Shown here one piece after another: positions 15,493-24,157 of a stretch of 35,854 nucleotides of DNA (positions are counted from its first letter, which is position 1; every line of letters begins with the position of its first letter). Made by a program: the position numbers and the translations under genes. Below the pieces are notes generated by a model. The model had not been told where the DNA came from. It ran no database searches and was given only the letters and a program-made list of their open reading frames with translations. Where the stretch lies: assembly GCA_030612095.1 (NCBI GenBank), contig JAUWOO010000003.1, forward strand, positions 1 through 35,854, given 5' to 3'. This stretch comes from Thermoplasmatota archaeon. Lineage in GTDB: Archaea; Thermoplasmatota; E2; DHVEG-1.

Positions 15493-17628
15493 ATGAAAGA
15501 AAAGATTTACATTGGTGTGGCATGGCCCTATGCAAACGGATCACTACATCTTGGACATATGGCTGGATGCTATTTGCCCGCAGATATATTTGCACGATAT
15601 AACAGAATGAAAGGTAAAGACGTACTAATGGTTTCTGGAAGTGATGAACATGGTACCCCCATTACAATCAGTGCAGAAAACGAAAAAACAACGCCACAGG
15701 CCATTGTAGACAGATACAATGCTGAGCATAATGAAGATTTGAAACATTTTGGTATTTCTTTTGATCTTTTCACGCGTACAACCACTGAAAATCATGAAAA
15801 AGTCGTGCAGGATGTCTTCCTAACTCTCTATGAGAAGGGGCATATCTACAAAAAAAATGTGGATGCGTTTTACTGCAATAATTGTAATCGTTTTTTACCG
15901 GATAGATACATAGAGGGAATATGCCCACACTGTGGTAATGAAAAAGCCAGGGGTGATCAATGTGATGAATGTGGGAAGATACTAGATCCATTGGAACTTC
16001 TGGATGTGAAATGTAAAATTTGTGGAAGTACGCCTGAAGTGAAGACGAGTGATCATCTATTTCTTGCGTTGAGTAAATTTGAACAGAAATTGCTTGATTG
16101 GATGGAAGATAGAAAACATTGGAAATCAAGCGTACTAAAATTTACCCAGAATTGGCTAAAGAATGGACTGGAAGATAGAGCAATAACAAGAGATATGGAA
16201 TGGGGCATAAAAGTTCCAGTTGAAGGTTTTGAGGGTAAACGAATTTATGTCTGGTTCGATGCAGTAACGGGCTATCTATCTGCCAGCAAAGAGTGGTCGC
16301 AGAATTTAGGAGATCCTGATAAGTGGGAAGAATGGTGGAAAAACAAGCAGGCTAAGCATTACTATTTTCTTGCAAAGGACAATATTCCATTTCACAGTTT
16401 GATTTGGCCGTCTATGCTTATGGGTTATGATGATTCATTGAATTTACCATATGATATTCCCGCCAATGAGTATCTGTGCTTAAAGGGAGAGCAATTCTCT
16501 AAAAGCAGAGGACTTGGCATTTTTGTTTCAAATGTTTTAGAAAAGTTTGATGCCGATGCGGTACGATATTATCTTTCCATAAACATGCCCGAAAATAAGG
16601 ATAGCAACTGGTTGTGGGATGATTTCGTAGCAAAAAACAACGATGAACTTGTTGGAACGTATGGTAACTTCATTCACAGAGTGGTTACATTCACACAGAA
16701 AAATTTTGGTGAAATACCAGATCAGGGAACGCTAGATGACTTGGACAATCAAGCAATTAAAAAAATAGAGGAGATATCCAAAGAGGCTAGTGATGCTTTA
16801 GAAAAATGTAGATTCAAGCAGGGTCTTAGAGCTGTGATGAGTCTAGCACAGTTCGGGAACTTCTATTTTGATCAGAAACAACCTTGGGCCCTAATAAAAT
16901 CAGATAAAGACAAATGTGGTACTGTACTACATATTTGTTTGAAGCTAGCTAATGCATTAGCAGTATTTATGGCCCCGTATCTGCCGTTTTCATCAGATAA
17001 AATATGGAGTACTCTTGGCCATAAAAACTCAGTACATCTTGCTAGTTGGAATGATGCTTTGTCCGATTTGATTGTAGGCAATCCGTTAGAAAAACCAAAA
17101 CCAATATTTAAGAAACTTTTATTGGAGGACTTTGTAACCGAGGCAGATCCATTTTCTAAGCTTGATTTACGCGTTGCAAGGGTAATTGATGCAAAAGATC
17201 ACCCTCAAGCCGATAAACTGTATATGCTTCAAGTTGACCTAGGAGCCCTTGGAAAAAGAGTTTTAGTTGCAGGTATGAAACAACACTATACAAAAGAAGA
17301 AATTACAGGAAAAAATATTGTAATTGTAGTAAATCTTAAACCCGCTACAATCCGCGGTGTTAAATCAAATGGTATGCTTCTTGCTGCTAGCGATGGTAGT
17401 GGTGTTGTCTCCCTTCTCAGTCCAGAAGATGCCAGTCCAGGATCAGAGGTATTCATAGAAGGTATACCGAGAGAACCTGTCGGTGTCTTAGAGTTTGATG
17501 ATTTTAAACAAGTGACCTTGATAGTAAACGAAAAACAAGAGACAACATACCAAGGAAAAACTCTGCAGAGTGAAAAAGGCAAAATCATTTCAGACAAAGA
17601 GGTTAAAAAAGGAGCGAAGATATCATAG
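15493..17628 (+). CDS. metG: Methionyl-tRNA synthetase with C-terminal EMAPII/Arc1p-like domain
   Basis: Charges tRNA-Met for initiation and elongation. The 711-residue protein shows VAWPYANGSLHLGHMAG (HIGH motif), a zinc-knuckle insert with four CxxC pairs (CNNC, CPHC, CDEC, CKIC), the catalytic loop QFSKS (a KMSKS variant), the anticodon-binding helical domain, and an appended tRNA-binding OB fold (KLDLRVARVIDAKDHPQADKL). The ORF-track start at 15406 adds a hydrophobic 29-residue stretch that no MetRS has; ATG 15493 (KEKIYIGVAWPYANG) is the correct start. purC begins 32 nt downstream, probably co-transcribed. Confidence 0.96.
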   Translation: MKEKIYIGVAWPYANGSLHLGHMAGCYLPADIFARYNRMKGKDVLMVSGSDEHGTPITISAENEKTTPQAIVDRYNAEHNEDLKHFGISFDLFTRTTTENHEKVVQDVFLTLYEKGHIYKKNVDAFYCNNCNRFLPDRYIEGICPHCGNEKARGDQCDECGKILDPLELLDVKCKICGSTPEVKTSDHLFLALSKFEQKLLDWMEDRKHWKSSVLKFTQNWLKNGLEDRAITRDMEWGIKVPVEGFEGKRIYVWFDAVTGYLSASKEWSQNLGDPDKWEEWWKNKQAKHYYFLAKDNIPFHSLIWPSMLMGYDDSLNLPYDIPANEYLCLKGEQFSKSRGLGIFVSNVLEKFDADAVRYYLSINMPENKDSNWLWDDFVAKNNDELVGTYGNFIHRVVTFTQKNFGEIPDQGTLDDLDNQAIKKIEEISKEASDALEKCRFKQGLRAVMSLAQFGNFYFDQKQPWALIKSDKDKCGTVLHICLKLANALAVFMAPYLPFSSDKIWSTLGHKNSVHLASWNDALSDLIVGNPLEKPKPIFKKLLLEDFVTEADPFSKLDLRVARVIDAKDHPQADKLYMLQVDLGALGKRVLVAGMKQHYTKEEITGKNIVIVVNLKPATIRGVKSNGMLLAASDGSGVVSLLSPEDASPGSEVFIEGIPREPVGVLEFDDFKQVTLIVNEKQETTYQGKTLQSEKGKIISDKEVKKGAKIS

Positions 17629-17660
17629 AAAAAAATAAAAAAAAGTGGGAGAGGAAAAAA

Positions 17661-18575
17661 ATGAGTGTTGTTACATATACAGATCTGCCGTTTAAGATAT
17701 TTAAAAAAGGTAAAGTGAGAGATGTTTACGAAGTTGATAATAATCTTCTTCTCATTGTTACAGACCGTATATCTGCCTTTGATTATGTGCTGGAAGATCC
17801 AATACCGTACAAGGGAGTTTGCCTAACACAAATATCAAAATTTTGGTTTGATTTTTTCAAGGATACGATACCCAGCCATGTTGTTTCTGCTGATGTTGCT
17901 GATTTTCCTAGCGAATTGAGAGAACATGAAGATGTGCTTTCTGGCAGAAGTATGCTTGTGAAAAAAGCTGAAGTATTTCCTATTGAATGTATCGTGAGAG
18001 GATATATTTCTGGCTCAGCGTGGAAATCCTATAAGAAAGATGAGACGGTATGTGGTAGTAAGCTCCCAAGTGGACTTAAAGAGTCTGATAAGTTTGATGA
18101 GCCGCTTTTTACCCCGTCTACCAAGGCTGAAACAGGACATGATATCAATATTTCTTTTGAGGAGATGAAGAAGACAATTGGCGAGGAACCTGCAGAAAAG
18201 CTAAAGGATTTATCTTTGAAGATCTACAAGACTGCATCAGAATATGCACGTAAAAGAGGTATTATTATAGCGGATACAAAATTTGAGTTTGGGAAAATTG
18301 GCAATGAAATAATACTTGTGGATGAGGTTCTCACCCCCGATTCTTCACGTTTTTGGCCTGCGAATTTATACGAACCCGGGAAATCTCAGCCAAGTTTTGA
18401 TAAACAGTTTGTCAGAGATTATTTGTCAAGTACGGGTTGGGATAAGAATTCCCCGCCGCCTCGCCTACCCAAGAATGTTATTTTAGAAACTCAGAATAAA
18501 TATCAAGAGGCTTATGAAAAGGTTACAGGTAAAAAGTTTATATTTGATCAGACTACTGTAAAGAGAGAGTTATAG
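17661..18575 (+). CDS. purC: SAICAR synthetase (phosphoribosylaminoimidazole-succinocarboxamide synthase)
   Basis: An ATP-dependent ligase that joins CAIR and aspartate in purine synthesis. KGKVRDVYEV is the N-terminal ATP-loop signature, LLLIVTDRISAFDYVL follows, and ECIVRGYISGSAWKSY plus DEVLTPDSSRFWP are the two PROSITE-type blocks. At 304 residues it is the longer form (like yeast ADE1) rather than the 240-residue bacterial form. GGGAGAGG lies 6 nt before the ATG. Its last 23 bases overlap the convergent phosphoesterase gene. Confidence 0.95.
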   Translation: MSVVTYTDLPFKIFKKGKVRDVYEVDNNLLLIVTDRISAFDYVLEDPIPYKGVCLTQISKFWFDFFKDTIPSHVVSADVADFPSELREHEDVLSGRSMLVKKAEVFPIECIVRGYISGSAWKSYKKDETVCGSKLPSGLKESDKFDEPLFTPSTKAETGHDINISFEEMKKTIGEEPAEKLKDLSLKIYKTASEYARKRGIIIADTKFEFGKIGNEIILVDEVLTPDSSRFWPANLYEPGKSQPSFDKQFVRDYLSSTGWDKNSPPPRLPKNVILETQNKYQEAYEKVTGKKFIFDQTTVKREL

Positions 18576-20073
18576 TTACATCACTCTCTTTTCCAACTTC
18601 TGATGCAACATAAATCTCGACTGCGTCATTTTTTTCTCTTTGCATTAGAATTTCTCCGTTTTCTACATTGTAGTCTCCCAACGGAAGCAAAAATGTCAAA
18701 TGAGCTTTTATATCCATTTCCAAATCATTTTCCACAATTGCAGTATACGGATCTGTAAACTTGCAGCTAAGTTTGTATGATGGAATAGAGAATTTCGGTT
18801 CTTTATAATTGTATGATGTAATTTCTCCATCCTGTATATCAATTAGTCTGTATCCCCAATAAGCATCTTCACTCGACAGGGAACTTGACACGGTTGTCGT
18901 TGTTACATAAAGTGTGTCATTTCGAATTGTAATATCATCGTAATGCACATGTCCTGCAAAAACTGCATCCACGCCATATTCGTCAATTAATAAAAGCAGT
19001 TCTTCCCTTCCTCCATACCCATTTTTCAGCAAAGAATCATTCTTTGTATCCCATATGGGATTATGATGCAAAAGCATGAACTTCATTGTTGCATTGCTAT
19101 TTTCCAAATCCTCTTCTATCCACTCCATCTGTTCTTCCTGTATATAACCACCCCAGTTAAAAACAAGATATGAAATACCAAATCTAGCAAGCTTAGGCCA
19201 GTCGTAGGAATTCACACTAGTAAAGTGATGATCACCATAGTCAAATGAATAATAAAGAGGACCAAAATATTCCTGCCATAATTTGAAGCCGTCTTGTCCA
19301 GTTTGGACATATCCGTCATGATTCCCAGGACATAAAAAAGTAGGCACTTGAAACATTTGAAGGATTTCATAACATTTTTTGTATTCCCATGTGTATTCAA
19401 AGGGATATAATTGTCCAAAGACCAAATCGCCTGTTATCACAACAAAGTCTGGGGATATCAAGTTTATTTCCGCTACACATTTCTTCGCGGCTTTCCAACC
19501 TATGGTTTCCCGTATGTTCTCCCTTAGACCTCTTGGATCCCCAATGTGAAAATCTGTGACATGGATAAATGAAAAGTTGTCAGAAAAATCATTTATTACA
19601 CTTACAGCTCTTGGCTGGCTACATGATGTAAATTCGCCATTTTTTCCAATAGTTATAGTAAGATTGTAGAGCTCCTCTGACGTATTTGGGGGAACAGATA
19701 CTGCGACATGCCATGTCGAATCAGTTTTCCATGCATCCTCTAGTTCTAGTTCAATCTCGTCCACAATGGGTTCATATGCTGTAGAGATGCGTGCAGATAT
19801 GCTGTCAAAATCTTCTGATTGAAAATCAATAGTGAAGTTTCCCGCTTTTTCAACCAACACAGGAATCGATGAAAGAGGGTAAAGAATCTTTACAATGCCT
19901 GGTTTGTCAAAACTTTGGATAAAACTTGGTTTATTTTGATAGTTAATTTCTTTAGAATTAAATGAATTAAACATTGGTGTTTTTTGTTGAGAAACTGCCG
20001 AGACAAAACTGCTAGATAGGAGGATTACAGCCGCAAATATTGGAACTAATGTTAGAAGATATTTGTTATTCAT
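18553..20073 (-). CDS. Exported calcineurin-like metallophosphoesterase
   Basis: A 506-residue secreted enzyme. Residues 5-27 are a hydrophobic signal sequence. Residues about 50-165 form a beta-rich, probably Ig-like extracellular domain with several NxS/T sites. The catalytic metallophosphoesterase domain has DFHIGD (D174, H176), TGDLV (D216), GNHD (N251, H252), LLHHNP and AGHVHYDD, all five motifs intact with two metal sites. A further beta-rich tail follows. The substrate is unknown; an extracellular nucleotide or phospholipid is plausible. The 3' end overlaps purC by 23 nt. Confidence 0.87.
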   Translation of the reverse strand: MNNKYLLTLVPIFAAVILLSSSFVSAVSQQKTPMFNSFNSKEINYQNKPSFIQSFDKPGIVKILYPLSSIPVLVEKAGNFTIDFQSEDFDSISARISTAYEPIVDEIELELEDAWKTDSTWHVAVSVPPNTSEELYNLTITIGKNGEFTSCSQPRAVSVINDFSDNFSFIHVTDFHIGDPRGLRENIRETIGWKAAKKCVAEINLISPDFVVITGDLVFGQLYPFEYTWEYKKCYEILQMFQVPTFLCPGNHDGYVQTGQDGFKLWQEYFGPLYYSFDYGDHHFTSVNSYDWPKLARFGISYLVFNWGGYIQEEQMEWIEEDLENSNATMKFMLLHHNPIWDTKNDSLLKNGYGGREELLLLIDEYGVDAVFAGHVHYDDITIRNDTLYVTTTTVSSSLSSEDAYWGYRLIDIQDGEITSYNYKEPKFSIPSYKLSCKFTDPYTAIVENDLEMDIKAHLTFLLPLGDYNVENGEILMQREKNDAVEIYVASEVGKESDVTITLSLQ

Positions 20074-20135
20074 TTTTTCACTTCAGGAATTAATAACATT
20101 TATAAGAATTTATATTTTTCTATGAATAACTACCA

Positions 20136-21671
20136 TCAAAGGATATTTTGCTCCAAACTTCCCACTATCCTTTCAACTTCTTTGAGTATTTCACATGATT
20201 TAACAAGTCCTTTCATTGTCGTGTGATCCTTATACAATGGTCTATCAACATCCAAGAATTCAACATGTTTTCTTATAATCTCTTTGGCCTTTGTAACACC
20301 TTTACCGAACTTATAGTCACGGAAATCAAGAGCCTGAGCAGCGGCCATAAATTCAATACCCAAAATACCGTAAGCATTGTCAAGTATCTGAAAATTCTTA
20401 ATGGCCGTATTCATACCCATAGAAACGAAATCCTCCTGATCAGCAGCAGCTGGAATCGACTGAATAGATGCAGGTGCAGAAAGAATACGCTGTTCAACTA
20501 TTTGCATATCTGCAGTATACTGGGAAAGCATCATTCCTGAAAACATTCCTGCACCTTTTGTCAAGAACGCAGGAAGTCCCACACTTAGTGCAGGATTATT
20601 CAGTCTGTTTAATCTTCTTTCAGACATGACACTTACCATCGTAATAGCAACACCAGCCATGTCCATAGGAAGGGAAACAGGGCTTCCTTGGAAGTTAGCA
20701 CCAGATATTTGAATGTCTTCGTCAGGAAAGAAAATGGGATTATCTCCTACACCATTGAGTTCAATTTCAACCTGTGAACGAGCATAATCCAAAGCATCAT
20801 GAGCAGCACCTATTACCTGTGGTGTAGATCTCATTGAATAGGCATCCTGCACCTTGCATTTGATTCGCTCTTCTTTTAGATCGCCACCTTCAACAAGTTT
20901 GCGTATTGCCTCTGCACTTCTAACTGCACCTTTAAAACCACGTACTTCGTGTAGTCTTGCGCTATACGGTTTCATGTTAGCTTTTAATGCCTCGAGTGAC
21001 ATTGCAGCAGCTATTTCAGCCTGTTTTAACCAGTTGTTTGCATCATAAAGAAATAATGCACTCATTGCTGTAAGCACATTAGAACCGTTTATTATTGCAA
21101 GTCCATCTCTTGCCCGTAAGCCAGGAGTAGGAATTCCTGCTTTTTTCATTGCATCCTTTCCGTCAAAAAGTTTACCTTTGTAGTACGCCTGACCTTCACC
21201 CAACATAAGTAGTGCAATCTGGGACATGGGGGCTAAATCGCCGCATGCACCCACTGAACCTTTCTGGCAAACATAGGGAGTCACACCCTTATTCAACATT
21301 TCTATAAGTGTAAGCGTTATTTCAGGGCGACAACCTGAATTGCCATGTGCATGAACGTTGATTTTACCAAGCATTGCTCCCCGCACGTACTCGATAGGAG
21401 CTGGATCACCAATGCCGGCAGCATGATTGTATATAAGATATTTTTGGAATTCTTTAACTTGATCATCAGTTAAAACAACCTCCGAAAATTCACCTATCCC
21501 CGTATTCACACCATACATTATTTCATGTGCATCGATCTTCCTTTCCAGCATTGCCCTGCATGTTTTGATGCGTTTCAACGAATCTGGATGAAGTTTCACT
21601 TTTTCATTGCGTCTTGCTACGTCAACCACTTTCTCAATTGTAAGTCCGGAACCATCTATAACTACGGTCAT
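20136..21671 (-). CDS. hutH: Histidine ammonia-lyase with an Ala-Cys-Gly MIO triad
   Basis: The aromatic amino-acid lyase family protein that eliminates ammonia from histidine to give urocanate. The 511-residue length, YGVNTGIGEF, the NHAAGIGDP segment (the His is HAL-like) and KGSVGACGDLAPMSQ are typical. The cofactor MIO forms from an internal Ala-Ser-Gly; here it is A142-C143-G144 (codon TGC). Cys can also cyclise to MIO in the Pseudomonas S143C mutant, so activity is still likely. GGGAGGT is 4 nt before the ATG. No urocanase, imidazolonepropionase or other hut gene is present, so the downstream fate of urocanate is not shown. Confidence 0.9.
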   Translation of the reverse strand: MTVVIDGSGLTIEKVVDVARRNEKVKLHPDSLKRIKTCRAMLERKIDAHEIMYGVNTGIGEFSEVVLTDDQVKEFQKYLIYNHAAGIGDPAPIEYVRGAMLGKINVHAHGNSGCRPEITLTLIEMLNKGVTPYVCQKGSVGACGDLAPMSQIALLMLGEGQAYYKGKLFDGKDAMKKAGIPTPGLRARDGLAIINGSNVLTAMSALFLYDANNWLKQAEIAAAMSLEALKANMKPYSARLHEVRGFKGAVRSAEAIRKLVEGGDLKEERIKCKVQDAYSMRSTPQVIGAAHDALDYARSQVEIELNGVGDNPIFFPDEDIQISGANFQGSPVSLPMDMAGVAITMVSVMSERRLNRLNNPALSVGLPAFLTKGAGMFSGMMLSQYTADMQIVEQRILSAPASIQSIPAAADQEDFVSMGMNTAIKNFQILDNAYGILGIEFMAAAQALDFRDYKFGKGVTKAKEIIRKHVEFLDVDRPLYKDHTTMKGLVKSCEILKEVERIVGSLEQNIL

Positions 21672-21696
21672 AGTAACCTCCCAAAATCAACTAATT

Positions 21697-21757
21697 ATCG
21701 AGCCTTGTATCAAGTGACTATGTATTAAGTTTTCCAATAATTTGTTCCATGCTCGAT
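21697..21757 (-). promoter_or_regulatory. Inverted repeat in the hutH upstream region
   Basis: ATCGAGC (21697-21703) and GCTCGAT (21751-21757) are 7-base inverted partners, and a smaller CTTG-TAT-CAAG dyad lies inside. These could be operator half-sites or pair in a leader RNA. Confidence 0.3.
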
Positions 21758-21764
21758 TAAAAAG

Positions 21765-22598
21765 TTATCCCTCTTGCACTGGCGAACGCCAATCAAGACC
21801 AGGGGTTCTAATGCCAACTTTTGGAATTAAAGGCGTTCTTCTCTTATGCTGGCTTTTAATTCTCATTTTTTTAACTCGCTCAACGTCAGATTGTTTCACA
21901 CCTGCAATATGTACTATCTCATCAATATTTATCTTCTGTTCTAAACCAGCAAGTATTTTATCCAAATCTTTGTAACTAAGTTGCAGTTCTTTTTCATCAG
22001 TCTGTCCCTTTATCAGACCAGCAGTTGGAGGTTTTGAGACTATTTCATCCGGAATTTTCAAATACCTGGCTAACTCCAAAACCTGGGTCTTATATAGATC
22101 ACCGATTGGCATAATATCAACACCACCATCCCCATACTTTGTAAAGTAACCAACAAGAATCTCTGATTTATTAGAGGTGCCACAAACAAGACTTCCAGCC
22201 ATATTAGCATATTCAAAAAGCAGTATCATCCTTGCTCTTGCCTTAATATTTGCAAGTGCACAATTATTTGGTTTTACAATACACTTACTTTCAATATTTT
22301 GTACAAGGGAGGTAATGTCTCTTTTTTCACATAACAAATCAAATTTTTTAACGAAGAGCCCCTGATGTTTAATATCTACATCTGGCGTAGCATCATCGGG
22401 TAAAAAAACACACTTCGTGTTTTCCTTTCCTAGCACGCCTTTACATAATAAAGCAGTAACTGCCGAATCAATACCACCCGAAAGTCCAATCACCACACTT
22501 TTACATCCGGAGTTTTCAACATGTGTTTTAATAAAATCCTTGATAATAATTGACACTTCTTCTGGATTTATAGATAAATTGATATCCAAACCAATCAC
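21765..22598 (-). CDS. nadE: NAD synthetase, ammonia-dependent type
   Basis: Amidates deamido-NAD with ammonia and ATP in the last step of NAD synthesis. The PP-loop SGGIDSAV is at residues 40-47, and CGTSNKSEILVGYFTKYGDGGVDIMPIGDLYKTQV is the family core. At 277 residues it has no glutaminase domain. It starts at GTG 22598, and GTGA overlaps the fumB TGA stop, so translation is coupled to fumB. The operon order is fumA-fumB-nadE. Confidence 0.95.
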   Translation of the reverse strand: MIGLDINLSINPEEVSIIIKDFIKTHVENSGCKSVVIGLSGGIDSAVTALLCKGVLGKENTKCVFLPDDATPDVDIKHQGLFVKKFDLLCEKRDITSLVQNIESKCIVKPNNCALANIKARARMILLFEYANMAGSLVCGTSNKSEILVGYFTKYGDGGVDIMPIGDLYKTQVLELARYLKIPDEIVSKPPTAGLIKGQTDEKELQLSYKDLDKILAGLEQKINIDEIVHIAGVKQSDVERVKKMRIKSQHKRRTPLIPKVGIRTPGLDWRSPVQEG

Positions 22599-23170
22599 CC
22601 TTTGCTCAACAATATGTTTTCATTCTTTTTAAGCTCCCTGTATATCGACTCACCATACGAATCTATTGCCACAACTAATGGACCAAATTCTTTTACCACA
22701 AATATCCAGATGGCCTCTGCCATGCCCAGTTCTTCAAGCCAATAAACTGCCCGAACTTCTTGTATGCTATCTGCGGCAAGTGCTCCTGCTCCACCTGTAT
22801 ATGACATATAGACTCCACTATGTTTCTGCAACGTTTTTCTGGTTCTTTCGCCCATGTCTCCTTTTCCAATTATAAGGTTTATACCATATTTTTCTATGAA
22901 TTTATCTTCAAATATTTCCATCCTACCGCTTGTGGTAGGACCAGCAGAAATAACCTTCCAACCATCCTTATTTTTTTTCATTAAAGGTCCACAATGATAG
23001 AGGGCCATAATAGAGGGATCAAATGGAATATCAATCTTATTTTGTTCAAGCATTAAATGGTGGGCTGCATCTCGAGCGGTAAAAACTGTGCCGGAAACAT
23101 ATACAATATCACCAATATGTAATTTTTTTATATCCTCAACGTCAACCGGAATGTCAAAATGATACTCCAA
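22595..23170 (-). CDS. fumB: Class I fumarase, beta (C-terminal) subunit
   Basis: The smaller half of the split class I fumarate hydratase (fumarate to malate). Typical segments are DIVYVSGTVFTARDAAHH, YHCGPLMKK, AGPTTSGRM and GKGDMG. The ORF track opens at ATG 23194 inside fumA, but a strong GGGAGGTT at the end of fumA lies 8 nt before TTG 23170, one base after the fumA stop, which I choose as start. Here FumB means the beta subunit, not the E. coli isozyme. It is a TCA-cycle or reductive-branch enzyme together with fumA. Confidence 0.92.
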   Translation of the reverse strand: MEYHFDIPVDVEDIKKLHIGDIVYVSGTVFTARDAAHHLMLEQNKIDIPFDPSIMALYHCGPLMKKNKDGWKVISAGPTTSGRMEIFEDKFIEKYGINLIIGKGDMGERTRKTLQKHSGVYMSYTGGAGALAADSIQEVRAVYWLEELGMAEAIWIFVVKEFGPLVVAIDSYGESIYRELKKNENILLSKG

Positions 23171-23171
23171 A

Positions 23172-24032
23172 TTATTCAACCTCCCATGTTCCATCAGAGT
23201 GAATAATCATGTTTGCTCTTCGGTCAGCCCAACACTGAACCACAAGACCAACAGGAAGACTTGCAGGATGCCTAGGTGCCTTCTCAACATGAACATCAAG
23301 AACAGTAGTTTTTCCACCAAGCCCCATCGGACCAATTCCACTTTGATTAATTCTTTTAATTAAATCTTCCTCCATTAAAGCAATTTTTTTATCTTGATGG
23401 CGAATGCCGACTGGTCTAAGAAGAGCAGTTTTTCCAAGCTTCATCGCTAGATCTGCCCCACCCCCAATACCTATTCCAACAACAGTAGGTGGACAAGGAT
23501 TTCCCCCAGCTTTTATCATCTCTTCTACAACAAAATCTTTAACACCTTCTATACCAACACCAGGTTTAAGCATAACAAGCTTACTCATGTTTTCACTGCC
23601 ACCGCCTTTTGGTATTGCCGTGATTATTACATCACTACCATCGACAAAATCCCAAGTTATTGCTGGAATATAATCACCAGTATTGTCTTTATGATTCTTG
23701 TGTGTAAACGGGTCAAACGTGTTAGGACGCAATGGAACTTGTTCGGTGGCAATTTTTACTGCATCTGTAATTTGTTTTTTTAATCTACCCACATATAGAT
23801 AATCAACACCAATTTTTACGAAAAACGTCTGAACGCCTGTATCCTGACACATCGGCCTCATTGTCTTTTTTGCAACATCTATGTTTTTAAGAATATTTTC
23901 TATCTGGATTTTTGCAATTCCCTCTTCGATATCATAGGCATTTTTTAAAGCTTTGACAACATCACTAGGAAGTTCTATCTCTGCTTTTTTGATAAGCTGA
24001 ACTATACCTCCCACTATACTTCCATAATCCAT
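23172..24032 (-). CDS. fumA: Class I fumarase, alpha (Fe-S) subunit
   Basis: The iron-sulfur subunit of two-subunit fumarase, 286 residues. The three 4Fe-4S ligands are visible: C62 (MCQDTG), C180 (GNPCPPT) and C267 (VQCWADRR). IGPMGLGGKTT and RHPASLPVG are also family-typical. Oxygen-sensitive class I enzymes fit an anaerobic or microaerobic life. It is the first gene of the fumA-fumB-nadE operon; no Shine-Dalgarno site is visible before the ATG. Confidence 0.95.
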   Translation of the reverse strand: MDYGSIVGGIVQLIKKAEIELPSDVVKALKNAYDIEEGIAKIQIENILKNIDVAKKTMRPMCQDTGVQTFFVKIGVDYLYVGRLKKQITDAVKIATEQVPLRPNTFDPFTHKNHKDNTGDYIPAITWDFVDGSDVIITAIPKGGGSENMSKLVMLKPGVGIEGVKDFVVEEMIKAGGNPCPPTVVGIGIGGGADLAMKLGKTALLRPVGIRHQDKKIALMEEDLIKRINQSGIGPMGLGGKTTVLDVHVEKAPRHPASLPVGLVVQCWADRRANMIIHSDGTWEVE

Positions 24033-24087
24033 TTTACATACATGTATATGTTCTAAAAGTTAAGACTTTTCCTTCGTCAAAAAAACA

Positions 24088-24157
24088 AAAAGAATTTAAA
24101 AAAAATAAAAAAAGGGGTTGTGGATAGTAATTATCTAATTACTGTCTGTTATCCACA
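24088..24157 (-). terminator. acs terminator: compound stem-loop plus T-tract
   Basis: On the minus strand TGTGGATA pairs with TATCCACA (8 bp). Inside is a second 7-bp stem GTAATTA/TAATTAC with a 2-base loop. CCCC and then TTTTTTTATTTTTTTT follow, with TTTTTGTTTTTTT a little further on. The acs stop codon lies inside the structure. Confidence 0.7.
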
